A stretch of DNA of 64,000 nucleotides from Lacrimispora amygdalina. Its GTDB lineage: Bacteria > Bacillota > Clostridia > Lachnospirales > Lachnospiraceae. This document shows, piece by piece, positions 53,337 through 62,055 of the stretch (the stretch's first letter is position 1; every line of letters begins with the position of its first letter). The stretch is from the NCBI RefSeq assembly GCF_003432035.1, contig NZ_QOHO01000027.1:1-64000 (forward strand), written 5' to 3'. The position numbers were made by a program, and so were the translations under genes. Below the pieces are notes generated by a model that saw nothing but the letters and a program-made list of their open reading frames with translations, was not told the DNA's origin and did no database searches.

Positions 53337-53834
53337 TTATAATAGAATAGGTTTATTATTGGAGGGATCCTGGTGCCTGCAGTCCGCTTTCATCTGCAGA
53401 ATCCAGTCGAAATCTGCATCTCTGGCTTTTTCTGCCATAATACGAAGCTTATTAAGTACGAATTCCTGGGTTTCTTTATCTATTCCATCCGAAATATAAT
53501 CGATCCATTTTTCTATTAAATAAATAATCTGCTCTTTATATTCCTTTCCTTTATCTGATATATAAAGGTTTTTAGCTCTTTTGTCTTTTTCACAAACTTT
53601 TCTTATTATTAATCCTTTATTTACCAGCGAATTTATAGTTTTTGTAGTTATTGATTTATCTATCAGAAGAATGGAAGAAAGCTTCTCCTGATTAATTCCC
53701 TCGTTATCATACAAATTTACCATAAATATACATTCCCAGTAATCCAAATCTAATTCTTTAAAAGCAAGATTAATATAAGTTTGAAGTTGTCTGTTTAGAA
53801 TCCCAAAATATCTTGTATCATGTTTTATATTCAT
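53337..53834 (-). CDS. MarR-family transcriptional regulator
   Basis: A 165-residue winged-helix regulator. The core helices are EGINQEKLSSILLIDKSITTKTINSLV split by the usual MarR turn, with the wing KVCEKDKRAKNLYISDKG. It is divergent from the alpha/beta hydrolase, whose promoter carries an inverted repeat covering the -35 element, so it probably represses that gene and itself. Confidence 0.87.
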   Translation of the reverse strand: MNIKHDTRYFGILNRQLQTYINLAFKELDLDYWECIFMVNLYDNEGINQEKLSSILLIDKSITTKTINSLVNKGLIIRKVCEKDKRAKNLYISDKGKEYKEQIIYLIEKWIDYISDGIDKETQEFVLNKLRIMAEKARDADFDWILQMKADCRHQDPSNNKPILL

Positions 53835-54110
53835 TTTTGTCTCGTATAATCCAATAATTCCTTTTTAAGTTGATTGAATTATAGTTTTCCTTTCTTATTC
53901 TTATTTACACGGCAATGTCTTATGTTCAGTTATAACTTTTGAAATATTCAACTATATTATATATATTTTACTATATATTGTCAACTTATTACTACAGTGT
54001 TTTTTTGTCATTTCGCATGTTAGTATAATATATATTATAATGTAAAGATTAATCTCTAAATAGAATTTTTATAAAAAGATAGTTTCTTTTAAAATAAAAA
54101 TAGTTTATTT

Positions 54111-54161
54111 TAGTTGATTTATTCAACTAGTTTTGTTATAATCTCGTCATTAGTTAACTAA
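54111..54161 (+). promoter_or_regulatory. Esterase promoter with overlapping MarR-type operators
   Basis: TTGATT (54114-54119) and TATAAT (54137-54142) are 17 bases apart, a strong promoter. TAGTTGA / TCAACTA (54111-54129) is an inverted repeat covering the -35. A second, perfect 12-base palindrome TTAGTTAACTAA (54150-54161) lies at the expected transcription start. The remaining 53835-54110 stretch is very AT-rich and holds no gene; TTCAACT-like half sites occur there too. Confidence 0.75.
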
Positions 54162-54196
54162 TATAAAATTATTATTTAAGAAAGAAGGTTTTTATT

Positions 54197-55126
54197 ATGC
54201 CGTTAAATCCAATATTTAACAAATTACTAGAAACAGATTTTGACAGTATGTATTCCCTTAGTATTGAACAGTTTAGAGAGTATTATGAAAAAAGCTGGGA
54301 TGATTTTAAAGGAGATGTAATTGATGTAGGAACTGTGATCAATCGTACCATTAAAACTGCAAAAAGAGATACTCCAATCAGAATTTATAACCCCAAAACC
54401 AAGGGTATTCACCCTGCATTTATTTGGATACACGGAGGAGGATTTATTTTTGGAAGCATGGAAGTTTACGATTCTATATGCCGCAAAATAACAAACAAAG
54501 TGAACTGCACTGTAGTATCCATCGATTACGGTCTGTCTCCAGAACACAAATTTCCTGATCCAGGGGAAGAATGTTATTCCGTTATAAAATGGGTATATGA
54601 CAATGCAGCAGAATTAAATATACAGCCGGATAAAATTGCGGTTGGTGGTGACAGTGTCGGCGGAACACTTACGGCAGCGGTTACTCAGATGGCAAGAGAA
54701 AGAAAAGAATTTTCAATTACTTATCACGTATTGATTAATACAATGTTTGATTTGCTTGGAATAACAAAGCCTTTATCCAGAGTTGAAAACGCAAAGGGAT
54801 ACAGACTGGAAACACATGCAATTGAAGGATGGTATGTTCCTAAATATTTAAATGATTTAAGCGAAGCTAAGAATCCCCTGGCTTCACCGTTACTAGCAGA
54901 AAGTTTCAAAGATCTACCAGATGCATGCATTATTACATGTGAATATGATCCGCTAAGAGATGAAGGCGAACACTATGCAAAGAACTTATCAGAAGCTGGT
55001 GCTGACGTATGCCTTAAGAGATATGACGGAATTATTCACGGCTTTTTCAATATGCAAAGAACGGTTGAGGAAGCCCGGGATGCTCTTGATTTGGTGTGTA
55101 CAAAATTAAATGAAGCTTTACATTAG
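54197..55126 (+). CDS. Alpha/beta hydrolase (HSL-type esterase)
   Basis: A 309-residue carboxylesterase of the hormone-sensitive-lipase family. The oxyanion motif is IHGGGFIFG, the nucleophile elbow GDSVGG, the acid in CEYDPLRDEG and the His in IIHGFFN. Short or medium acyl esters are the usual substrates. AAGAAGG lies 8 bases before the ATG. It is probably repressed by the divergent MarR protein. Confidence 0.9.
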   Translation: MPLNPIFNKLLETDFDSMYSLSIEQFREYYEKSWDDFKGDVIDVGTVINRTIKTAKRDTPIRIYNPKTKGIHPAFIWIHGGGFIFGSMEVYDSICRKITNKVNCTVVSIDYGLSPEHKFPDPGEECYSVIKWVYDNAAELNIQPDKIAVGGDSVGGTLTAAVTQMARERKEFSITYHVLINTMFDLLGITKPLSRVENAKGYRLETHAIEGWYVPKYLNDLSEAKNPLASPLLAESFKDLPDACIITCEYDPLRDEGEHYAKNLSEAGADVCLKRYDGIIHGFFNMQRTVEEARDALDLVCTKLNEALH

Positions 55127-55153
55127 GAGGAAAAAACATGTACCATATAAAAG

Positions 55154-55189
55154 CAGAGGCATCGAGATTTTTCTTTCTCAATGCCTCTG
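55154..55189. terminator. Bidirectional terminator between esterase and AraC genes
   Basis: CAGAGGCAT / ATGCCTCTG stem with an additional GAGA/TCTC pairing and a T-rich loop, placed between convergent genes. It ends next to the AraC stop codon. Confidence 0.75.
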
Positions 55190-55191
55190 GA

Positions 55192-56058
55192 TTACTTTAC
55201 CGGAATCCAGATCTCACTTCTGTATTTCGGATTCTCAGTATCCTTACTTTCATTCCAAAGAATTTCAGGTCCCTCTACTGCCTCATATCCCGACGCAGGA
55301 AACCATTCTGAGTAAATCCTTCCCCACACGTTTTGAAGCGTTTCAGGAAATGGTCCTACCGAGTCAAAAACGGCCCAGGTACCAGCAATAATGTCTAACT
55401 CGTCAAATCCGGTTGTTTCTCTGCTTGCGGTTGCTACACCGATATAATGATCCAGTTCTCCATTTTCTTCCATTCTTTCTTCGGAAAAGTTTGTTGAAGC
55501 ACTGACAATACCTGTAGGTTCAATATTTGACAGCGCTTTCAATCGTTCTATAATTGCAGGAGTCAGAAGTTCATACATTTTTGCAATCTCCGGATTTATA
55601 CCATTAAAAATAATTGGTACTCTTTTCTTAAATCCTACTATTTTAAACGATTCTTTTTCCACAATTCTATAATTCATTTCGCATCCTCCATTAATTGATA
55701 ATTGAAAAGTCATTCTTGGATAAGCCTTTCGTTTTGTCTGTTCACCTCTTGCCTCAGAGGGCAGAATACCATGCATGCTTTGAAAAGCACGGGCGAATGA
55801 ATCAGCTGAGTTATAACCGTATTTCACAGCAACATCAATTATTCTGAAATTTTTATCCCTCAAATCAAGTGCTGCTAATGTTAATCTTCTTCTTCGAACA
55901 TATTCAGATAAACTGATGCCTGATAAGAAAGAAAACATTCGTTTAAAATGATATTCGGAGCAATTAGCGATTTTTGCTGTCTCACCATAATCGATATCTT
56001 CCGTCAAGTGATTTTCAATGTATAATAATGCTTCATTCATACTGCTTATTGAATCCAT
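55192..56058 (-). CDS. AraC-family regulator with effector-binding domain
   Basis: A 288-residue regulator of the same two-domain layout as the one at 51551. The double HTH is at 1-100 ([36 protein letters not shown]) and the GyrI-like ligand domain is at 125-288 (ending SEIWIPVK). The ATG at 56058 follows a perfect AAAGGAGG; the frame extends to 56100 without support. Its target is unknown; the convergent esterase and upstream cupin gene are candidates. Confidence 0.86.
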   Translation of the reverse strand: MDSISSMNEALLYIENHLTEDIDYGETAKIANCSEYHFKRMFSFLSGISLSEYVRRRRLTLAALDLRDKNFRIIDVAVKYGYNSADSFARAFQSMHGILPSEARGEQTKRKAYPRMTFQLSINGGCEMNYRIVEKESFKIVGFKKRVPIIFNGINPEIAKMYELLTPAIIERLKALSNIEPTGIVSASTNFSEERMEENGELDHYIGVATASRETTGFDELDIIAGTWAVFDSVGPFPETLQNVWGRIYSEWFPASGYEAVEGPEILWNESKDTENPKYRSEIWIPVK

Positions 56059-56167
56059 AAAACAACCTCCTTTCATCAACCATAATATCATAGGATACAT
56101 TTATATATCCGATATTCTGTGCACAATTTAGTCGTATCATAAATAAAATCCATGCACCACTTATAAT

Positions 56168-56193
56168 AAAACCCCCAGCGTACTGAGGGTTTT
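56168..56193. terminator. Terminator after the cupin gene
   Basis: AAAACCC(CC)AG / CTGAGGGTTTT with a CGTA loop, 13 bases beyond the cupin stop on the minus strand. In the minus-strand RNA the one mismatch becomes a U-G pair. It shares 18 identical bases with the fdhD/phoU terminator. Confidence 0.8.
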
Positions 56194-56205
56194 AGATAAG
56201 ATAGG

Positions 56206-56553
56206 TTATACATTTGCATCTGCTGCAAATGCCTCTGAACCCATTGGGGAAATTGTAACGTAAAGGCGCAAGACGTTTTCGCCGATGTTTATAACCTGCA
56301 AGCTTTCCTGTCCGTCAACCTGCATCAGCTCCCCCGCCTGCAGCGGAGTTTCATTGCCATTCGTGACAACCTTGGCGTCCCCCTCCATAACCTGCAGTAA
56401 AAGAGTTGATTCCAGATGTGTATGTCCTGGCAGTATTTCCCCTTTTGCGATGTTTAGAATAAACGCAATTACATTATCGCTTTTGAAAAGCATCCGTTTA
56501 GCGATTTTTCCCTGAGGATCATGAAAATAATCAGTGAAAATAAATTTGTTCAT
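56206..56553 (-). CDS. Cupin domain protein
   Basis: A 115-residue single-domain cupin. The first metal motif is visible as ILPGHTHLESTLLLQVMEGDA (split here around the His-x-His and Glu ligands); the second motif is weak. It may bind a metal or small ligand. The ATG follows GGGAG. A diverged internal fragment of a second copy lies 0.9 kb away at 57399-57505. Confidence 0.8.
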   Translation of the reverse strand: MNKFIFTDYFHDPQGKIAKRMLFKSDNVIAFILNIAKGEILPGHTHLESTLLLQVMEGDAKVVTNGNETPLQAGELMQVDGQESLQVINIGENVLRLYVTISPMGSEAFAADANV

Positions 56554-56686
56554 GGATAAATTCTCCCTTCATTTTATCTTAAACTTTAATATACCCCATT
56601 TCCCAGATAAATGTTTATCAAAACAATATTTATAGATAAAGAAAAGGCCAGAACGGCAGAAATTAAGTTAATTAATCTACAAAATA

Positions 56687-56878
56687 TTATTTTCCTGTAC
56701 TTACCTTCGGTTTGGAATCCATTTGACTATTAAAAAGGACTAACTTTCGAAAAGGCCTGAACCTTTCAATTGCCTTAATTAATTTCCTTCCAAAAAAAGT
56801 TGTAGCACCTGTGTCGAACACATAAACAACATCTTCAACTTTGTAAATAACTGAATTAGCAATATCTGGCTCTTTCAT
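56687..56878 (-). pseudogene. N-terminal remnant of an MBL-fold hydrolase
   Basis: A 63-residue fragment. NSVIYKVEDVVYVFDTGATT and KAIERFRPFRKLVLFNSQMD match the start of metallo-beta-lactamase-fold proteins (the Asp-Thr-Gly strand and the strand before HxHxDH). The protein stops where the HxHxDH metal motif should begin. No convincing ribosome site is seen, so it is a broken gene. Confidence 0.55.
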
Positions 56879-56995
56879 AACAGAAGAAGGTATTTATTTC
56901 TTTTTTCTGTCAACAATTATTTTACTTATCTATATACAAACCCAGGTAATTTTAGTACAATTATACTAATCAAAAAGTAAGAAAGGATTATCTCA

Positions 56996-57383
56996 ATGAG
57001 CGAAGATATAAAAGAAAAGATTCTTAATAAAGCATTGGATCTATTTAACATATATGGCTTCGAATCAGTTAAAATGAGAGATATATCAGGAGCGCTAAAC
57101 ATTAGCCCAGGGAACCTCACATAACATTTTAAGAAAAAAGAGGATATTATTTATGCAATCGTGCAACAGCAATGCAGAGACAATGCAGAAAATGTACTGA
57201 GGAGATGACTTTTGAAGAATTCAATGATCTATTAAAAGCGAATGTTGAGCATCAAAAGAAATATTTTTTTATTTTAATAACATAACTGAACTTCCCAGAA
57301 AGTATCCTGAAATTGCAATAATCCAGATTGAAGTAAAAAGAGACTTCTATATTTTATTAAAGGGATTTTTTGAAAAATTGACA
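56996..57383 (+). pseudogene. TetR-family regulator, broken
   Basis: From ATG 56996 (AAAGGA upstream) the frame gives a good TetR N-terminus, MSEDIKEKILNKALDLFNIY and MRDISGALNISPGNLT. A TAA follows where TetR proteins have Tyr before HFKKKEDII. The frame then continues to a TGA, and at least two shifts are needed to read the rest (TFEEFNDLLKANVEHQKKY, NNITELPRKYPEIAIIQIE, VKRDFYILLKGFFEKL). The C-terminus is cut off near 57383. Confidence 0.75.
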
Positions 57384-57398
57384 TTGGGGGGGCTTATG

Positions 57399-57505
57399 AA
57401 ACCGTTACCATCTGTGACAACCTTTGCATCCTCCATGACCTGGAGGAAAAGGGTTGATTCCATATGAGTTTGTCCTGGAAGTATTTCCCCTTTTGCAATG
57501 TTTAA
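57399..57505 (-). pseudogene. Internal fragment of a cupin gene, paralogue of 56206-56553
   Basis: Translating the minus strand gives NIAKGEILPGQTHMESTLFL followed by QVMEDAKVVTDGNG. The intact cupin reads NIAKGEILPGHTHLESTLLL and QVMEGDAKVVTNGN at the same place. DNA identity is roughly 80% by eye, with one in-frame 3-base deletion. Both ends of the gene are missing, and it abuts the broken TetR gene. Confidence 0.8.
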
Positions 57506-57587
57506 ATATACCCCAATCGAACACATAATAAATCATTCCCATATAACATAATTTTCTACATATGCTCTAATTATAAATTTACGTGCC

Positions 57588-58202
57588 TTACCAGACATTA
57601 ATATGTATTCTTGTTTTTAAATCTATTTCTTTTTGCTCTATAATTTTACTATCTTCAGCTTTATAACCAAAGGGAATTATTGCCGCCACTTCTAATTCAT
57701 CTGGTACAGCCAGTATGTCTTTTACTTTATCAGTATTCTTAGGAATGAATGTAACACCTAAAACATCATGCTCAGCCAGGCTTAATAATATATTTTCAAT
57801 ACAGCACCATACCGACGCCAGACAATTCAAGTCATAGATTCTATTACTGTCTTTTACAAGTGTCTTTGGCTTATAAACTACTACCAATAGTTCCGGTGCA
57901 GTTAAGATCATTCGCTTCTGTTTTGGAATAGCATCCAGATACATTGCTTTAGCTAAACTATCATGGTTTTCAAATGCCTGTAATAAATCTGAAGACAGTT
58001 CTTCGATCATTTCTTCTGTCTGAGTTAAGGCTAATCTTATCTTGGAGTCCCTTACCATAATAAAATCCCATTGTTTTAAATGATTATAACTCGGTGCCTT
58101 AAGTCCAGCTTCAAGAGATTGAACTATTATTTCATTAGGGACTATTTCATTTGAAAATTCTCTAATAGTTCTTCTTTTATCAATAACTTGTTTAAATTCC
58201 AT
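57588..58202 (-). CDS. Nitroreductase family protein
   Basis: A 204-residue FMN-dependent nitroreductase-fold protein. The N-terminal FMN-binding RRTIREFSNEIVP and KAPSYNHLKQWDFIMV, and the C-terminal HDVLGVTFIPKN, are typical. It is somewhat longer in the middle than the shortest members. Substrate unknown; NAD(P)H-linked reduction of nitro groups, quinones or flavins is usual. GGAG precedes the ATG. Confidence 0.88.
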   Translation of the reverse strand: MEFKQVIDKRRTIREFSNEIVPNEIIVQSLEAGLKAPSYNHLKQWDFIMVRDSKIRLALTQTEEMIEELSSDLLQAFENHDSLAKAMYLDAIPKQKRMILTAPELLVVVYKPKTLVKDSNRIYDLNCLASVWCCIENILLSLAEHDVLGVTFIPKNTDKVKDILAVPDELEVAAIIPFGYKAEDSKIIEQKEIDLKTRIHINVW

Positions 58203-58378
58203 ATCTCACTCCAATCATATTTTAGAATGTCATTATACGAATGTTAACTCATATTAACTCTTTCGTCCTAATCGAATGTATGTTCTTTCTCTATTGTACT
58301 ACAGCTTTTCAATTTCTACAAGTGTAAATGTCTACAGGTTTCGAATTTTAATTCTTCCATAGTTAATATCTACAGAAA

Positions 58379-58987
58379 CTATTCTATCGGTACATCAAAT
58401 TCATTCTTTTTGAAATAATATATTCTGTCTTCTTCTGTAATTTCTCTCACTATTTTACATGGGTTGCCCATTGCAATTTTATTATCTGGTATATCCTTAG
58501 ACACAACGCTCCCTGCACCGATAACAACATTATTCCCTATTGTAACACCAGGAAGAATTACAGCATTACCTCCGATCCAGACATTATCTCCAATAGTAAT
58601 TGGAATACCATACTCATAACCTGTATTCCTCGTATCCGGATGTATTGGGTGTCCTGCTGTATAAATTGATACATTAGGAGCAATCTGGGCATTTTTTCCT
58701 ATTGTAACTTTGGCCACATCCAGAATGGTCAGATTATAATTCGCGAAGAAATTCTCCCCTACTTCTATATTCCATCCATAATCACAATGAAATGGCGCTT
58801 CAATCCAAATGTTTTCTCCAGTCTTACCTATAATCTTTTTTAACATTTCAGGTACTGATTCATTCAATTTCGGTGAAAGTTGATTAAAATCATAAATTTT
58901 CTGTTTACACGCAAATCTTTCTTCCTCTAATCCATCCAGCCATGCTTTATATGGTAATCCTGCTAACATTCGTTCTCTCTGGTTCAT
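58379..58987 (-). CDS. Maltose/galactoside O-acetyltransferase-type hexapeptide enzyme
   Basis: A 202-residue left-handed beta-helix acetyltransferase. The N-terminal helix pair starts MNQRERMLAGLPYKAW. Hexapeptide repeats follow, with the catalytic His in YTAGHPIHPDTR and VWIGGNAVILPGVTIGNNVV. It transfers acetyl from acetyl-CoA to a sugar, probably for detoxification of excess sugars. AAGGAG lies upstream. 15 bases separate it from the preceding PHP-domain gene. Confidence 0.9.
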   Translation of the reverse strand: MNQRERMLAGLPYKAWLDGLEEERFACKQKIYDFNQLSPKLNESVPEMLKKIIGKTGENIWIEAPFHCDYGWNIEVGENFFANYNLTILDVAKVTIGKNAQIAPNVSIYTAGHPIHPDTRNTGYEYGIPITIGDNVWIGGNAVILPGVTIGNNVVIGAGSVVSKDIPDNKIAMGNPCKIVREITEEDRIYYFKKNEFDVPIE

Positions 58988-59001
58988 AATTTCTTCTCCT
59001 T

Positions 59002-59793
59002 CTACAATTGATGAAAAATTGGCTGCATTTTTTCAAAGGTACAGAATTGTTTAAATCCAATTTCCTTTAAGACATCTTTGACTTCTTCAATATGATCACC
59101 AAGATGTTCCGTCTCATGTGTATCTGACCCTATTGTAAGAATAGTTCCACCTAATTCAAAGTACTTATTTAATATTTTTTTAGAAGGCATTAAGTCTTTT
59201 AACCCGTACTTAAAACTTGAAGTATTTAATTCTATGCCTTTACCATCAGCTATTACCTGTCTTAAAATCAGTTCCACATATTCCATTATTTTTTCATCTG
59301 GAAAATCACCATATTTGTCATAGCGTTTAATCATATCCAAATGACCAAGGACTGAATACTTTTTATAATTTTTCACCACATCCAGGATAGCCTGATAGTA
59401 GTTTTTCTGATATTCTTCCTGCGGTTTTCCTTCCTGATATTCATAATTCCAGAATTCTTTATTGTCGATCTGGTGATTACTTAAAATAATAAAATCAAAT
59501 TGATAAGTATCATAGTCTCTCTCAAACTGCAGTAGTGTATGCTTTTGTACTCCAAATTCTATACCTGCTTTTATGATAATATCTTTACCATACTTTTCTT
59601 TCATTTTTTCAATTTCTGTAAAATACGCTTTATAATCGCAATTTAAGTCTGTTTTAACCCCATAATCCACATGATCTGTAAATGCAATCTCATTTAAACC
59701 AAGGCTAATCCCGCGCTTTATTATATTTTCCATCATACAGTCTGAATCGTCGCTATAATATGAATGTACGTGATAATCAGCAAAATATTTCAT
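59002..59793 (-). CDS. HisJ-type PHP-domain phosphatase
   Basis: A 263-residue PHP-domain protein. The metal ligands are in ADYHVHSYYSDDSD, AFTDHVDYG, GIEFG, LGHLDMIKRYD and GSDTHETEHLG. Histidinol-phosphate phosphatase is the family's annotated activity, but no histidine genes are nearby and the start AEYHVH-type motif is also found in other PHP phosphatases. GAAGGGG lies upstream of the ATG. Confidence 0.85.
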   Translation of the reverse strand: MKYFADYHVHSYYSDDSDCMMENIIKRGISLGLNEIAFTDHVDYGVKTDLNCDYKAYFTEIEKMKEKYGKDIIIKAGIEFGVQKHTLLQFERDYDTYQFDFIILSNHQIDNKEFWNYEYQEGKPQEEYQKNYYQAILDVVKNYKKYSVLGHLDMIKRYDKYGDFPDEKIMEYVELILRQVIADGKGIELNTSSFKYGLKDLMPSKKILNKYFELGGTILTIGSDTHETEHLGDHIEEVKDVLKEIGFKQFCTFEKMQPIFHQL

Positions 59794-59815
59794 GGTTCCC
59801 CTTCAAATTAAGACA

Positions 59816-60570
59816 TTAGTTATTAATTGCAAAAATTCTTAAACCTTCTTTATCGTTCATATAGTTTATCCATATCTTTCCATTTGCAAGCATAATTCCT
59901 GTAGGGTTGCTATTTAAATATTTTGTATATGCTTTTGAAAGTGCAAGTTTAAAATCAGAGTTTATTATATCATCATATTTTTTTTCGAATTCCTCTGCAC
60001 TATTAATGGCAATTTTTTTATCATTTGTTTTTATATTAATGGGGTAATCAATAAGTTCTGCAAAGCCTTGTTTATTATTTTCAATAATATATTCTTTGAT
60101 TTTTTTTGCAAATTCTTCTATATCCTCTGTATTAGTGCCAGGTATGGAGTAGCGTTTTTCATATGTATTGCCTATTGCATGCGTATGCACAAGGGAAAAA
60201 TGGGATTTCTCAACATTTGTAAAGGTTCCATCTAATAAATCACCTTCCTTGGTATCAGGTTTAATTGTGCCTCTAAAAATTATATTATTATTTTCATTTT
60301 GCAAAATAAATGAAGCATTATCTAATTGTATTGTTCCTTGCAATTTTATTTCGCCATCATCGTCATTTTGTGTGATATAGGAAGCGGATAGTTGTTCGCC
60401 ATCTCTATAAATAACCATATAGAATCCTGATTCTTTGTTTCTACATTATTATTGGAAGAAGCATATTCATTTGTATTAGTTGTAACTTCTGTAAAATCCA
60501 TCTTCTGACAGCCTGAAATTATAACACAGCAAATAAAAATAAAGCTAAAAACAGCACTTTTCTTATACAT
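59816..60570 (-). pseudogene. Lipoprotein gene with a single frameshift
   Basis: The ATG at 60570 (AAAGGTG upstream) encodes a lipoprotein signal MYKKSAVFSFIFICCVIISG ending in a Cys lipobox, then a Thr/Asn-rich linker to KNQDS. There the frame breaks near 60420. In the next frame the protein continues as MVIYRDGEQLSASYITQNDD and runs 200 residues to 59816. One extra base joins them into about 250 residues. Either a true frameshift mutation or a sequencing error; the second part also has AGGA 7 bases before an ATG and could be re-initiated. Function unknown. Confidence 0.6.
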
Positions 60571-60588
60571 TATAAAATCACCTTTAGA

Positions 60589-61794
60589 TTAATTTAATGG
60601 GTTATAATCTTCTGTAACATTAATAGCTAACGGCAGGGTTGCAAGGTTTTCCAGTTCACCTCCCTGATTGAGAGCGTTATTAATTGCTTTGAACGTCGCA
60701 CTCTGAAATAAAATATGGTTATATTTGTCTTTATCAAAACCTGTATTCAATTTTTCTCTTATTAATCTTTTGATGAGAGTTAATCTGCTTAACTGTGATA
60801 AATATACATTAGTCTTAGACCCGTCAGGCTTAATTAATACGACTTCATCGGAATATTGAATTTCAGGCAAGGTAAATTTACAATACAATTCAGGAATAAA
60901 AGAATATAGTTCAATGGCTAAGTCTATATCCCCCGTCAAGTCAGCTATACTTTCAAAAAGTCCTTCCCAATCTGCCTCAGTTGAACAATTCTCAAATAAT
61001 TCTATCGTTCCAAAAACATACTTTTTCAGATTTTCATAATTATATTTTCCCTGTCTCCAAGTTTTATCGCATTGTCTAATAAGTATAAATTGCTTTTCTC
61101 CTTTAAATTGGTTCCCTGTATTCCAGCTTTGGGCATACTCTTCCATTTTTTGCTGCGCTTTTAAAAATGGTTCATTGTTAAAAGTACATTGTGTAATGAT
61201 TTCCCCATCTGCCTGGCGGGATACATATACCTTAATCCAGTAAAAACGTTTTGTTCCTAATCTCGGTACGATTTCATCTTTCAATATATTGAATATTCTG
61301 CTGTTATCAATAGTATTTATGCCGTAATATCCCTGTGCATGCAATCCCCCTATTTTAGGATGCCATATCTGCTGGCGATCTCCTAATAACGTCTCAAAAT
61401 CAAGTTCCGGATTATGTGTATCACAAAACCCATCAGCTATTACCTCTAAAACGTTAGAAACAAAACTGGCAGTACCATTTCTTATTGCATGATAAATGTC
61501 ATTTTTCCTTCCGATTCCTGCTACAGATTCCAAAATTTCAGTATCAAAATTTTCATGCTTAATGATAAAATCAAGCTGGAGTACTATTGCATTTTGATGT
61601 TGAGTTTTATTGCTTACTCCTGCTTTTATAGTCATCTTGCATTCATTTATTACCAGTTCATTGTTTATGATTTCAGACTGAATGTTTTTTAACATCACTT
61701 CTTCCTTTAAAATTTGAAGAATAATATCATCAACCGTTTCCTCCTGGCTCTTTGTATTATCCTTTCCATTAAAAAATTTCTTGAGAAAAACCAT
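60589..61794 (-). CDS. Hypothetical protein (DUF6348-like)
   Basis: A 401-residue soluble protein of unknown function. The segment AIVLQLDFIIKHENF, with RKNDIYHAIRNGTASFVSNV and IGGLHAQGYYGIN, resembles a domain family annotated DUF6348 as far as I recall; a profile search would settle this. The C-terminal 150 residues look helical. It has its own promoter (TTTACA-18-TATAGT) and an AGAGAGGG ribosome site. Genes of this type are often seen near secreted-protein or immunity clusters, but nothing here supports such a role. Confidence 0.65.
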   Translation of the reverse strand: MVFLKKFFNGKDNTKSQEETVDDIILQILKEEVMLKNIQSEIINNELVINECKMTIKAGVSNKTQHQNAIVLQLDFIIKHENFDTEILESVAGIGRKNDIYHAIRNGTASFVSNVLEVIADGFCDTHNPELDFETLLGDRQQIWHPKIGGLHAQGYYGINTIDNSRIFNILKDEIVPRLGTKRFYWIKVYVSRQADGEIITQCTFNNEPFLKAQQKMEEYAQSWNTGNQFKGEKQFILIRQCDKTWRQGKYNYENLKKYVFGTIELFENCSTEADWEGLFESIADLTGDIDLAIELYSFIPELYCKFTLPEIQYSDEVVLIKPDGSKTNVYLSQLSRLTLIKRLIREKLNTGFDKDKYNHILFQSATFKAINNALNQGGELENLATLPLAINVTEDYNPLN

Positions 61795-61856
61795 TTTTCT
61801 TTTCCCTCTCTATGTAAAATAATATTGTGTACTAAAGTAAATAACGCGCCTTTTAT

Positions 61857-61886
61857 ACTATACTTTATTTTATGATATATTGTAAA
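61857..61886 (-). promoter_or_regulatory. Putative promoter of the DUF6348-like gene
   Basis: On the minus strand, TTTACA (61881-61886) and TATAGT (61857-61862) lie 18 bases apart, about 65 bases before the ATG. Confidence 0.55.
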
Positions 61887-61959
61887 ATGATTCAATCAAA
61901 TAATTATTATCCAAAGATATCTCTGCAACTCATGGTTTGTTTCTAAATTAAATAAATCA

Positions 61960-61988
61960 CCCCTCCAAACTTTACAAATTTGGAGGGG
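61960..61988 (-). terminator. Terminator after the ABC permease gene
   Basis: CCCCTCCAAA / TTTGGAGGGG is a perfect 10-base stem with a 9-base loop, 67 bases beyond the permease stop on the minus strand, followed by TGATTTATTTA. Confidence 0.8.
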
Positions 61989-62055
61989 CAAAAATTTTGA
62001 AGAGTATTTGTTTATATATTTAGTCATATCCATACATTCCTATTATTATTCTCAT

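Noticed and set aside
53835..54110. Possible small RNA or small gene in the AT-rich region between MarR and esterase
   Set aside because: Only AT-rich DNA with half-operator-like TTCAACT/TCAACTT strings; no open frame with a ribosome site and no terminator.
56926..57120. 64-codon minus-strand frame opposite the TetR remnant
   Set aside because: It is the antisense of the TetR HTH coding region and has no family features.
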